Shown: positions 7,324-16,002 of the stretch, piece after piece
How the letters are laid out: each line of letters starts with the position of its first letter
How positions within the stretch are numbered: the stretch's first letter is position 1
Source: Clostridium formicaceticum
GTDB taxonomy: Bacteria > Bacillota > Clostridia > Peptostreptococcales > Natronincolaceae
Direction: 5' to 3'
Assembly (NCBI RefSeq): GCF_001854185.1
Contig: NZ_CP017603.1
Coordinates: 868,001 to 932,000, forward strand
DNA: 64,000 nt
Translations under genes and position numbers: made by a program
The notes under the pieces: model-generated
Told to the model about the DNA's origin: nothing
Seen by the model: only the letters and a program-made list of their open reading frames with translations
The model's database searches: none

Positions 7324-8750
7324 TCCTGCTCATCCCCTTTTACTATATTCTTGGAGATCTTCTTCAAATCATCACGAATAAAAGTATCCTTAAAGTTAAG
7401 ATTCTTCAAGGTACCTAAGGGATAAAGATAGGGATAATCGCAGCTATCCAGGCTGGCTATATGGGTGCAGAAAACAATAAAGCCAATAAAAAATCCCGGC
7501 AAACCTAGTAAAGCAGAAAAGATCATAATAATGTTGGTCCATATGCTGACAGCCCCATAAAGCTTAGGGATTAAGAATAAGGAGATCGCCGACAAAGCCA
7601 CCACCAATACAGTGATTTCTGATGCCATACCAGAGCGTATAGCAGCATCCCCCAAAATCAAAGCCCCAACGATACTGATGGCGGGTCCTATGGCCTGGGG
7701 TAATCGAATACCAGCCTCCCTCAGCAGTTGAAAGAAAAACATCATAATTACTACCTCTATAAAAGTAGGAAAAGGCACACCAGCCCTTAAGACCGCCAGG
7801 CGGAAAACAAAAATGGATGGTATCAAACTAAAGTGATAGGTGGTAAGTGCCAAGTATAATCCTGGCAATAATAAGGAAATTAATAAAGCCACCCATCTGA
7901 TGATCCTAAAGTAATTTTGAGGATATTTATTTAAATAATAATCATCTGCCATGTGTATCTCTTCCAAAAAGAAGTGGGGTGCCGTCAAGGCAAAGGGACT
8001 ACTATTTGCTAGAATAGCCACTCTTCCCTCCGATATCTTCGATGCCACAACATCTGGTTTTTCTGTATAGCCAATAGTATCAAAAGGTGTTTTTTTGCAC
8101 TTTAATTCTTCTTCAATGAAATTAACTTCAAACAAAAACCGATTGTTTAGATTTTTTAACCGTCTTTTGATGTAGGCTACAAGATGCTGTGGTGCTTTAC
8201 CCTCGATATAAACTAAGAGAACGGTTGTATTACTCTCTTCTCCTATAATGATTCTTTCAAATTTTAAATCCCTATTGCGAATTTTTTTTCTAATCAAAGA
8301 CATATTTTCAGTAATATTTTCTGTAAGCCCTTCCCTTGGCCCTTTGATGACGACTTCACTGGGAGGTTCTTCAATAGCCCTTGAACTGTATTGCCTTGCT
8401 GAACAATAAATCACAGCTTCAATAAAACTAAAAAGCACGATGATATCCCCTGATAAGATATGCAATAAAATTGCATCCATATCCTTCACATCGCCTACAT
8501 TGTTGGCTGTTAACACCTTGTTTTTTATTATTTCTATATCATGACTTATTTTTTCTTGTGCCACTATTGGTGAAATAATGTATTCACTAATATAGGTACT
8601 ATCACTTATACTGTCTAAAAAGATGATTTGTATCGGCCCCTGATCCGTAAGAATCTCCCTAAAAATAGCATCATAGTTTTCTCCTAGTTTTTCTCGAATT
8701 TCTTGGAGCCTATCTTTATATTTTTTTTCATTGATCGATTTTTTGCTCAT
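7320..8750 (-). CDS. gerAA: Spore germinant receptor A-subunit, GerA family
   Basis: A 476-aa protein with a soluble N-terminal half (about residues 1-285) and four to five membrane segments in the C-terminal half, the normal GerA architecture. Family landmarks include VIKGPREGLTENI, the invariant SPFALTAPHFF region just before the membrane part, and a PDVVASKISEGRVA segment. I chose the ATG at 8750 (GGGTGA 6 bases upstream) rather than the GTG at 8759. It forms a two-gene operon with gerAC and lies back to back with gerAB. Confidence 0.92.
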   Translation of the reverse strand: MSKKSINEKKYKDRLQEIREKLGENYDAIFREILTDQGPIQIIFLDSISDSTYISEYIISPIVAQEKISHDIEIIKNKVLTANNVGDVKDMDAILLHILSGDIIVLFSFIEAVIYCSARQYSSRAIEEPPSEVVIKGPREGLTENITENMSLIRKKIRNRDLKFERIIIGEESNTTVLLVYIEGKAPQHLVAYIKRRLKNLNNRFLFEVNFIEEELKCKKTPFDTIGYTEKPDVVASKISEGRVAILANSSPFALTAPHFFLEEIHMADDYYLNKYPQNYFRIIRWVALLISLLLPGLYLALTTYHFSLIPSIFVFRLAVLRAGVPFPTFIEVVIMMFFFQLLREAGIRLPQAIGPAISIVGALILGDAAIRSGMASEITVLVVALSAISLFLIPKLYGAVSIWTNIIMIFSALLGLPGFFIGFIVFCTHIASLDSCDYPYLYPLGTLKNLNFKDTFIRDDLKKISKNIVKGDEQE

Positions 8751-8803
8751 CAGCATCACCCAGTTTATTTTCTGTAGAAAGAAGTAGAAATATGTATCTT
8801 AAG

Positions 8804-8833
8804 GAATAATTCTTATCTTTGTGGCAAATAATA
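8804..8833 (+). promoter_or_regulatory. Sigma-G-like promoter for the divergent gerAB
   Basis: GAATA (8804-8808), an 18-bp spacer and AATAATA (8827-8833) match the forespore consensus GHATR-N17/18-CATNHTA with one mismatch. It is placed about 25 bp before the gerAB ribosome binding site. Forespore expression is what is known for ger operons. Confidence 0.45.
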
Positions 8834-8870
8834 CAAAAATATCCAATTATTTTTGAAGGGGGTTAGCAAT

Positions 8871-9959
8871 TTGGATAAGTTCACCTCGAAGCACCTTGGC
8901 ATCTTTATTGTAGCCACCACCGTGGTTTCCTTAAAGACCTATCCAACCGTCTATACCCGAAATGGTATGAGGGAAAGTTGGATTGCTATGATCCTTGCGT
9001 CTATTTTGATTTTGCTTTATTTAATCTATATCATCAAAATCTGCAAAAATCATAACAACTATAACCTATATCAAATCTATTGCACTGCTTTAGGCAAAGG
9101 CTTAGGTAAGTTCTTCATTGTTTTATTTTTATTTTCATTGTTTATCACCCTAATAGAAGCAGCTGCAGTGGAAGCCAACGCTATGCATACCAACATGCTG
9201 GTAGAAACTCCTGTTTGGTATTTTTTAATATTTTTCATTTTTCCAACCCTTTATACAGTAAAAAAAGGCCTTGTTCCCATCATCATCGTTACCTTAATCG
9301 GTATTGCCCTTGTAACGATATCAGGGATTAACCTGGCCATTTTGACAGCAAAAGAAAAACATATCGCTTACTTACTGCCGATATTTGAACAGGGCCTCAC
9401 TAAAGGTTTTTTATTATGCATATTGCAAATTCTTGGTCTTTATGGATCTGTTACCATCGTTTTCCCCTATTTAACAGAAATTAAAGATAATAGGAAATTA
9501 TTAAAATACAGCGCCCTAGGCCTTTTGTTTGTTATTCAGATGCAGCTTGTCTCTTTAACTGGTTTGATCCAAACCTTTGACATTGAGATTATCAACGAAA
9601 TGGTTTATCCCAATCTATTACAAACCCAATTGGTAACTTATTTTCGTTACTTAGAGGCTGGAGAACTGTTTGTTATGTTGCAAGTGATCGGCGGATGGTA
9701 TCTAAAATATGTTATCACCTTTTATGCCCTTTTAATTATATTAGAAGATATGGGAATCAGAAAAAAGTGGGTACCTTATTTCATTACAGTTGTCGTTGGC
9801 CTCTGCGCTTATCTGACTGCCAATAATTTGTTTGTGCTTTTCAGATTATTAGACTATTATACCTATTTTTCCTTAGTCAGTTTTGTTATCATCCCCGTCT
9901 TCATCTTCACAGTGTTTGATGCAAAAAAAAGAAGGCATAAATCATGCCTTCTCTTATAA
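8871..9959 (+). CDS. gerAB: Spore germinant receptor B-subunit, GerAB/spore permease family
   Basis: A 362-aa integral membrane protein with about ten hydrophobic segments, related to amino-acid permeases; B subunits form the germinant-binding channel. I placed the start at the TTG at 8871 because GGGGG lies 8 bases upstream. It gives a short cytosolic N-terminus (DKFTSKHLGIFIVATTVV). It is transcribed away from the gerAA-gerAC pair, an unusual split of the normal A-B-C or A-C-B operon. The 3' end of the coding sequence contains the minus-strand terminator of the alcohol dehydrogenase gene. Confidence 0.9.
   Translation: MDKFTSKHLGIFIVATTVVSLKTYPTVYTRNGMRESWIAMILASILILLYLIYIIKICKNHNNYNLYQIYCTALGKGLGKFFIVLFLFSLFITLIEAAAVEANAMHTNMLVETPVWYFLIFFIFPTLYTVKKGLVPIIIVTLIGIALVTISGINLAILTAKEKHIAYLLPIFEQGLTKGFLLCILQILGLYGSVTIVFPYLTEIKDNRKLLKYSALGLLFVIQMQLVSLTGLIQTFDIEIINEMVYPNLLQTQLVTYFRYLEAGELFVMLQVIGGWYLKYVITFYALLIILEDMGIRKKWVPYFITVVVGLCAYLTANNLFVLFRLLDYYTYFSLVSFVIIPVFIFTVFDAKKRRHKSCLLL
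9923..9952 (-). terminator. Alcohol dehydrogenase terminator inside the gerAB 3' end
   Basis: GAAGGCAT (9931-9938) and ATGCCTTC (9944-9951) pair across 5 bases. On the minus strand a run of eight T follows (9930-9923). The hairpin is encoded within the last codons of gerAB. Confidence 0.7.
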
Positions 9960-9966
9960 TTAAAAA

Positions 9967-9992
9967 ACCTCGGGATAAAACCCGAGGTCTTT
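9967..9992. terminator. Bidirectional terminator between gerAB and the alcohol dehydrogenase
   Basis: ACCTCGGG and CCCGAGGT form a perfect 8-bp stem around ATAAAA, flanked by A-run and T-run sequences. It would terminate both convergent genes. Confidence 0.85.
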
Positions 9993-10010
9993 TAATATAT
10001 ATAATTTTAA

Positions 10011-11165
10011 TTACATAGCGTTTTTAAAGATTTGGATAACGTCATCTAAAGTAGGTACTCTTGGGTTAGTGAAACCACAAGCATCCTTCATAGCGTTTTC
10101 TGCCATAACCTTTAGATCTTCTTCCTTAACACCTAGCTCAGTTAAGCCAGCTGGAATACCAACGTCTGCAGATAACTTCTTGATAGCTGCAATAGCTTTA
10201 TCAGCAGCTTCTCTTACAGATAATCCTTCGATATTTTCGCCTAATGCAACAGCGATATCAGCAAAACGCTGTGGATTACTGATTAAGTTGAATTGCTCTA
10301 CGTGTGGTAATAAGATCGCATTACAAACACCATGAGGAAGGTTGTAGAATCCACCTAATTGGTGAGCCATAGCATGAACATAACCTAAACTAGCGTTGTT
10401 AAATGCCATACCGCCTAGGAACTGAGCATAAGCCATGTTTTCTCTTGCCTTGAAGTTTTGACCATTAGCAACAGCGTTTCTTAAGTTTTCAGAGATTAAC
10501 TTGATTGACATAAGAGCAGCTGAGTCAGTTACTGGTGTAGCAATTGTTGAAACATAAGCTTCTACAGAGTGAGTTAAAGCATCCATACCTGTTGCAGCTG
10601 TTAAGGCTGGTGGTTTCTTCATCATCATTAATGGGTCATTGATAGATACGCTTGGAGTTACTCTCCAGTCAACGATTGCCATTTTAATATGTCTGTCTGT
10701 ATCAGTGATAATACAGAAACGTGTCATTTCACTAGCTGTACCAGCTGTAGTGTTGATAGCGATAAATGGAACAAAAGGATTTGTTGATTTGTTAACACCT
10801 TCATAATCTCTAATGTTTCCACCATTTGATGCTACAAGACCAACACCTTTAGCACAGTCATGAGGAGAACCTCCACCTAAAGAGATAATCATGTCACAAC
10901 CATTTGCTTTATACATATCATATCCATCATGTACGTTTTTATCTGTTGGATTTGGCTCAGCGCCATCAAATACAACAACTTCCAATCCAGCTGCTTCTAC
11001 GATAGCTTTTACTTCATCAGCCATACCCATTTTGTTAAGCATAACATCAGTAACGATTAATGGTTTTTTTGCTCCTAATGCTTTCGCTTGCTCTCCAACC
11101 TCTTGAACTGCACCTGGTCCCATTAGGTTAACGTTTGGCATAAAATAGCTGTACACTTGACTCAT
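10011..11165 (-). CDS. Iron-containing alcohol dehydrogenase (group III)
   Basis: NAD(P)-dependent alcohol/aldehyde oxidoreductase, 384 aa, the usual length. The nucleotide-binding loop is GGGSPHDCAKG (residues 98-108). Iron ligands are D195 and H199 (in TGMDALTHS), H264 and H278. The sequence resembles the 1,3-propanediol/butanol dehydrogenase group, but the natural substrate cannot be told. Codon choice is smoother than in the neighbours, which suggests high expression, and two terminators follow the gene. GGGGGA lies 7 bases before the ATG. Probably a fermentative enzyme regenerating NAD+. Confidence 0.93.
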   Translation of the reverse strand: MSQVYSYFMPNVNLMGPGAVQEVGEQAKALGAKKPLIVTDVMLNKMGMADEVKAIVEAAGLEVVVFDGAEPNPTDKNVHDGYDMYKANGCDMIISLGGGSPHDCAKGVGLVASNGGNIRDYEGVNKSTNPFVPFIAINTTAGTASEMTRFCIITDTDRHIKMAIVDWRVTPSVSINDPLMMMKKPPALTAATGMDALTHSVEAYVSTIATPVTDSAALMSIKLISENLRNAVANGQNFKARENMAYAQFLGGMAFNNASLGYVHAMAHQLGGFYNLPHGVCNAILLPHVEQFNLISNPQRFADIAVALGENIEGLSVREAADKAIAAIKKLSADVGIPAGLTELGVKEEDLKVMAENAMKDACGFTNPRVPTLDDVIQIFKNAM

Positions 11166-11646
11166 TAAATCTTCCCCCTTTTAAAATATTAATGGTTTTA
11201 TAATATTGCCTATTAAAAAAATAGGCCAATAGACAAATGAAATCGTTTTACTTTTAGTGTCTACTGTCTACCTCCCCTAAAAAGTAGACAAGCCCTGTAA
11301 TGAATATATACTGCTAAGCTTTCTTTATTTATGAATATATCTTCAAAATTTTACTAAAATACTTTTTTTACAAAAACTATAATTGTCTATATATTCAATA
11401 AATTTTTAGAAAGCTGTCAAGCTCATTCTTTGTCTTTTATTTTACTATATCCAAAACAAAATATATTCTAAATTGAATGAATTGTAAGAATTTACGTGTA
11501 AACTGTTTAAATAATTGATCGAATGGTAATAATTTTAGATTAAAGGATTTCCATATTTAAGAAAATCTCCAAAAAAAATAATTGATTTTCTTTTATGAAA
11601 AAACTATGTATGATAATATTAACGGATAAAAAAAGGAGGAATTTCT
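11166..11646. other. Divergent intergenic region between adh and the P1 peptidase
   Basis: About 480 bp, very AT-rich, without a coding frame. It holds an inverted repeat CCTATT/AATAGG near 11207-11223 and GTCTAC/GTAGAC repeats near 11259-11290 in the adh leader. A possible adh promoter is TTGACA at 11420-11415 (minus strand), but its -10 match is weak. No known riboswitch was recognised. Confidence 0.4.
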
Positions 11647-12612
11647 TTGAAAGAAGTCTTGTTTACCGACATAGAAGGAATTAAAGTGGGTCACGAACAA
11701 AATTTCCAAGCAGCTACAGGCTGTACTGTTATTCTCTGTGAAGAGGGAGCTGTTGGTGGGGTAGATGTGCGGGGTGGTGCTCCTGGCACCCGAGAAACGG
11801 AGCTTTTAAACCCCGTAAACCTAGTAGATAAGCTTCATGCCGTTCTATTAGCAGGGGGAAGCGCTTTTGGATTAGATGCAGCAGCAGGGGTGATGGCCTA
11901 TTTAGAAGAAAAAAAAGTAGGCTTTGACGTAGGTGTCACCACTGTTCCTATTGTAGCTGCGGCAGTATTGTTTGATTTAATGATTGGAGATTATAGCATC
12001 CGCCCAGATAAAGAGATGGGTTATAAAGCTTGCAAAAATGCCAGCAATCAACCATCTCCTCAAGGAACCATTGGAGCAGGAACAGGAGCAACCGTTGGAA
12101 AGTTTTTAGGACCAAATCACGCCATGAAGGGAGGCATCGGCAGCTACTGCCTCAAAACAGGAGACTTAATGGTAGGGGCTTTGGTGGCGGTAAATTGTTT
12201 TGGGGATGTAATAAATCCTAGCACGGGAACAACGATTGCTGGTGCACTATCTCATGATCAACATACCTTTGCCGATACAGAGAAAATGATGCTTCAACAG
12301 TATAACAGTGATAAAAATTTATTTACAGGCAATACCACGATAGGTGTTATTGCAACGAATGGAAAGCTTACAAAAGCAGGCGCCAACAAAGTTGCTTCCA
12401 TGGCCCACAATGGTTATGCTAGAAGCATCCGTCCTGCTCATACCATGGTAGACGGTGATACGATTTTTACAGTAGCCACTGGCAGTGTTGAAGCTGATAT
12501 CAATGTTATTGGCTTGTTGGCGGCTAAAGTGATGGAAGAAGCAGTGGTCAGGGCAGTAAAACATGCTACTTCTCTAGGTGGCATCAGGTGCTACAATGAT
12601 ATCATCAAATAA
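11647..12612 (+). CDS. P1 (DmpA-type) peptidase family protein
   Basis: A 321-aa protein of the DmpA/L-aminopeptidase D-amidase/esterase family, N-terminal-nucleophile hydrolases that self-cleave into two chains. Family features are GCTVILCEEGAVGGVDVRGG near the N-terminus, the LAGGSAFGLDAAAGVM helix, and the putative cleavage/nucleophile region GNTTIGVIATN, where a threonine would be the new N-terminus. The start is a TTG at 11647 with AAAGGAGG 6 bases upstream; no ATG fits. Single gene; the substrate (short peptides or beta-peptides) is unknown. Confidence 0.88.
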   Translation: MKEVLFTDIEGIKVGHEQNFQAATGCTVILCEEGAVGGVDVRGGAPGTRETELLNPVNLVDKLHAVLLAGGSAFGLDAAAGVMAYLEEKKVGFDVGVTTVPIVAAAVLFDLMIGDYSIRPDKEMGYKACKNASNQPSPQGTIGAGTGATVGKFLGPNHAMKGGIGSYCLKTGDLMVGALVAVNCFGDVINPSTGTTIAGALSHDQHTFADTEKMMLQQYNSDKNLFTGNTTIGVIATNGKLTKAGANKVASMAHNGYARSIRPAHTMVDGDTIFTVATGSVEADINVIGLLAAKVMEEAVVRAVKHATSLGGIRCYNDIIK

Positions 12613-13003
12613 CCCTTTTTTCATATACTTCTAGAAAAAACTCATCCTATAGATAACCAATTTTATACCTTAACAAAATACGCCCTCCTGCGGTTTCAGA
12701 AATGAACATTGTAGTCATTTCCTGCAAATGCATACGGTCTGCATTTTGTTAAGCTTTGTAGTTGGTTATCTATATAGATGCGCGCTTCTAAAGTTAAATT
12801 TTAATATACACGGTCTACGGTTTCGCCCCAAAACCGTGGGCTGCAAATGTAAGCCTTAGTATATTAAAATTTAAGGAGGCGTTTTTACTCCACCTGCATA
12901 AGTAGATAACCCAAATCTTTGATTTGGTGTTAGTCACTTAATTTGTTCACCTAGAAATGGGAGCCTTAGCAATACACTGAAGGATAAAATAGATAAGTTT
13001 TTT
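12613..13003. repeat. Composite palindromic repeat element, copy A
   Basis: A gene-free 390-bp stretch built of nested inverted repeats. TAGATAACCAA (12650-12660) pairs with 12762-12772, and CTTAACAAAAT (12669-12679) with 12743-12753. A perfect 16-bp repeat joins 12794-12809 and 12859-12874 and encloses an ACGGTTT/AAACCGT hairpin. A GGAGGCGTTTTTACTCC hairpin follows, then the 40-nt dispersed hairpin at 12900-12939 and a conserved tail at 12966-12988. The last two recur at 29011-29099 and 50361-50564. It resembles the non-autonomous palindromic ends of IS200/IS605 elements (inference); no transposase is present. Confidence 0.6.
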
Positions 13004-14098
13004 TCATCCACTCAATTTATAAATCGTCTCTTCAATCACCAAAGCATATTCTTTCAAGAGATTGCATAACCACGGTGCTACTTTTTTTCCGCCCTCTGTG
13101 ACGATCTTTACCACAGGTCTGAAATAAGCATGCTCATTTACCTCTTCTACAACCCCCTCATAACCATTGCTAAGTCTCACTAAAGTTCCTATAGGATAAG
13201 GATTTACTTTCAAAATAAAAGACTTTACCAATTTTTTGTCGAAAAATCTTCCGCTTGCCCCCATAATATACTCTATAGCTTCCTTTGCTGGAAGCGCGCG
13301 GCGGTAATGCCTATCAGAGGTTAAGGCATCATAAACATCCGCTATCGCTGTGATCTTCGAATAAAAGTGTATATCCTTGTCCTTTAAGTTTGCTGGGTAA
13401 CCACTACCATCAATCCTCTCTTGATGTTGCAAACTAACAATACGAGCCGTGGCAGAAAAACTTGTATACTCCCTTAAGAAGTTGAAGCCCTTTGTCGTAT
13501 GCTGTTGCATTATTTGAAATTCCTCACCCGTTAAGGCGCCAGGTTTTTTTAAAATACTTTCTGGTACAAAAACCTTGCCTATGTCGTGTACAGTAGCCCC
13601 AATAGACAGGTCATAAAGTTCATTACGATTTAAGGCAACGCTTATTCCTAAAAGCAGGGCATGAAGCATGACATTGACAGAGTGGGCGTAAGTGTAGTTA
13701 TCAATGTTTCTTATATCCACAAGATTCATCACTAAGTCTTTTTGCGTAAATACCTCATCTACAATTACCTCCATCAATGCCGTCAGCTCCTTCATACTTT
13801 CACTTGTTGCCTTTATTTTATCAGAAGACATTTTTCCATCTGTAGGCATTGCATGAATGACTTTCCTCATGACAGCAGCAGCTTTTTGCCTAATTTCTGG
13901 TTTTATGACGTCTTGAACTTCTTGATCGCTGATATTGTCCAATATATAAAGGGAATAGTAGCCTTGTTTCTTTATCTTACCAATTAATCCTTCTGTTAGT
14001 TTCACACCTTTTGACAAAAGAATTAATCCTTGTTCGTTAAATAGAGGTTGGGCTAAAAAATCCCCTTCTCTAGCATATTCAATAGGTATGTATCTCAT
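13004..14098 (-). CDS. HD-GYP domain protein, paralogue of the gene at 5082
   Basis: A 364-aa protein, clearly a duplicate of the HD-GYP protein at 5082-6167 over its whole length. Its N-terminus is MRYIPIEYAREGD against MRIIDLVKATEDH, and the segment LLSKGVKL is identical. The HD motif is HDIGK (H171-D172) and H200 is present. The usual HHERxDGxGYP is HQERIDGSGYP, so Q226 replaces the second histidine that binds metal in trinuclear HD-GYP enzymes. It may still hydrolyse c-di-GMP with a two-metal site, or may be a sensor. Ribosome binding site AGGAGG lies before the ATG; single gene. Confidence 0.88.
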   Translation of the reverse strand: MRYIPIEYAREGDFLAQPLFNEQGLILLSKGVKLTEGLIGKIKKQGYYSLYILDNISDQEVQDVIKPEIRQKAAAVMRKVIHAMPTDGKMSSDKIKATSESMKELTALMEVIVDEVFTQKDLVMNLVDIRNIDNYTYAHSVNVMLHALLLGISVALNRNELYDLSIGATVHDIGKVFVPESILKKPGALTGEEFQIMQQHTTKGFNFLREYTSFSATARIVSLQHQERIDGSGYPANLKDKDIHFYSKITAIADVYDALTSDRHYRRALPAKEAIEYIMGASGRFFDKKLVKSFILKVNPYPIGTLVRLSNGYEGVVEEVNEHAYFRPVVKIVTEGGKKVAPWLCNLLKEYALVIEETIYKLSG

Positions 14099-14255
14099 TT
14101 TCCTTCCTCCTACTGTTCAACTGCGCTATTGGTGTATCGTGCCACACACTTTCTTCATTTGCATCGCTAGACTTGTGGTGTTTTTAAATGATTGCAAAAG
14201 AAAATCAAATATATTCAGCACAATTATTTAAAAGGATTATAACAACGCTTATTCA

Positions 14256-14288
14256 CTGGAAATCAAAATTTCATTAAGCAATTTCCAG
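14256..14288. repeat. Short inverted repeat upstream of the HD-GYP gene
   Basis: CTGGAAAT and ATTTCCAG flank a 17-base spacer in the 280-bp gap 14099-14379. Nothing else was recognised in that gap. Confidence 0.3.
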
Positions 14289-14379
14289 ATTTCAAGCAAT
14301 GGGTTTTCCAGTTTTAGCGTTGTCAATCCTCCAAATTACATGCGCCTATACATTTGATTTTTACATCATTACGTCTATA

Positions 14380-14805
14380 TTAAATCAACTGAATCTTTAG
14401 TTGATTTGTGGTGTCCGCCAACCCTCCAATCCATAAATCATAATGAATTTCAATATCTCCTTTTCTTCTATTATCCTGTAAATCAACATCTAATTTTTTC
14501 GTGAAGATTTCCATTTCAAAGTTGCCGTATTGGGTATTGTATTGAGAGATAAAACTTTTCCCCTTTTCAAAAACCAACTGTAAATCCGAGCTGCCAAAAC
14601 GCTTCATGGATACCTTATTTTTTCCTTCAATCTTTAATGTGGTAGTAGCACCCTCCATTCCAGAAATCTCCGACTCTTCATAAACAATATATAAACTTTC
14701 TTTTTTATCATAGAAAGTTCCTTCTGTTACTAATTCTATTTTATTTTCCTCACCTTTTTTATCTTTTTGAATCCCCATTACTCGAATCATCCTTGTTTCT
14801 TTCAT
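14380..14805 (-). CDS. DUF1934 (YwiB-like) beta-barrel protein
   Basis: About 141 aa, matching the DUF1934/YwiB family of calycin-like beta-barrels in Firmicutes: alternating beta-strand pattern, VTEGTFYDKKESLYIVYEES and a C-terminal YDLWIGG segment. Function unknown. I chose the ATG at 14805 because AAGGATGG lies 5 bases upstream; the ATG at 14814 directly abuts its purine tract. It follows ddl by 18 bp and is probably in the same transcript. Confidence 0.78.
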   Translation of the reverse strand: MKETRMIRVMGIQKDKKGEENKIELVTEGTFYDKKESLYIVYEESEISGMEGATTTLKIEGKNKVSMKRFGSSDLQLVFEKGKSFISQYNTQYGNFEMEIFTKKLDVDLQDNRRKGDIEIHYDLWIGGLADTTNQLKIQLI

Positions 14806-14823
14806 CTTATCCATCCTTTTCTA

Positions 14824-15873
14824 CTAGTATCGTTGAGGTCTTCCTTTAAATCGTTCAACCGCCAGTGCTATTAATTTATCAATTAATGCTTCATAAGACA
14901 ATCCCGTTGCTTCCCACATTTTAGGATACATACTGATTTTGGTAAAGCCCGGCATGGTGTTAATTTCATTGAAGTATACTTGATTTTTCTGCCTTTCTAC
15001 AAAAAAGTCTACCCGTGCTAATCCACTGCAATCCATTAGCTTATACACCTTTAGTGCCAGCTGTTGCACCTCTTTCACTACCGTCTCCGGCAAATCTGCA
15101 GGAATCTGGAACCTGCTGGTACCATCGAAGTATTTATCCTTATAATCATAGAATTCATGGGAAGGTATGATTTCAGCAGGAAGAGAAGCAGTAGCTTCAT
15201 CATTACCTAAAACAGAACACTCAATTTCTCTCCCATCAATAAACGCCTCAACAACAATTTTTCTATCATACTCAAAGGCTTTCTTCATGGCCTCCCTCAA
15301 CTCTTGTGAGGTTTTAGCCTTAGAAATCCCTACACTAGAACCCAAGTTAGCAGGCTTGACAAAGACAGGATAGCCCAGCTTCTCTTCAATCTCCTGCACA
15401 TACTCTGCTTGCTTTTTTATATAACTGCTGTGAAGTACAGTAATATATTGGGCTTGTGGTATATTTTCTGCAATACATAGTTTTTTTGTCATCGCTTTAT
15501 CCATCGCTACAGCAGAAGCCAATACCCCAGCCCCTACATAGGGAATTCCTACCATTTCTAACAAGCCTTGAATGGTTCCATCCTCTCCAAAGGGTCCATG
15601 TAGAATCGGAAACACCAGATCTATAGAATGTACATTATTTTTACTCAAAGAAATAAATTCCTGATTTTTTCCTAAACTTTCCCATTCCCCCGTGGGTATT
15701 TTGTCTATGGGTCCATCGTAGTGCTTCCAGATACCATCTTTTGTAATACCTACAGGAATGATATTATACTTCTCCCTATTCATTACCTTCAATACAGAAG
15801 CAGCCGACATCAAGGATACCTCATGTTCTCCAGATTGCCCTCCGAAGACCACCATTACATTTAATTTCTTCAT
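14824..15873 (-). CDS. ddl: D-alanine--D-alanine ligase
   Basis: ATP-grasp ligase that makes the D-Ala-D-Ala dipeptide for peptidoglycan precursors in the cytosol. At 349 aa it is normal length. Visible landmarks are FGGQSGEHEVSLMSA (residues 10-24), HGPFGEDGTIQG, the ATP-binding VKPANLGSSVGI and the metal/substrate loop NEINTMPGFT near the C-terminus. The ribosome binding site AAGGAAGGTG precedes the ATG by 6 bases. The DUF1934 gene follows directly. Confidence 0.95.
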   Translation of the reverse strand: MKKLNVMVVFGGQSGEHEVSLMSAASVLKVMNREKYNIIPVGITKDGIWKHYDGPIDKIPTGEWESLGKNQEFISLSKNNVHSIDLVFPILHGPFGEDGTIQGLLEMVGIPYVGAGVLASAVAMDKAMTKKLCIAENIPQAQYITVLHSSYIKKQAEYVQEIEEKLGYPVFVKPANLGSSVGISKAKTSQELREAMKKAFEYDRKIVVEAFIDGREIECSVLGNDEATASLPAEIIPSHEFYDYKDKYFDGTSRFQIPADLPETVVKEVQQLALKVYKLMDCSGLARVDFFVERQKNQVYFNEINTMPGFTKISMYPKMWEATGLSYEALIDKLIALAVERFKGRPQRY

Positions 15874-15957
15874 AATTTACACCTTCCTTTACTTCTTAAT
15901 TAATATTCTACTCTTATCATAACTATTATTCAACTTTTATATCTTTGCCAAAAATTT

Positions 15958-15986
15958 AAAAAAGCAGAGAATAAATTCTCTACTTT
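15958..15986 (-). terminator. Terminator of spoIIR
   Basis: AAGCAGAGAAT and ATTCTCTACTT pair with one mismatch. On the minus strand a run of T follows. It begins 17 bp past the spoIIR stop. Confidence 0.75.
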
Positions 15987-16002
15987 ATCAATACTTCTCT
16001 AT

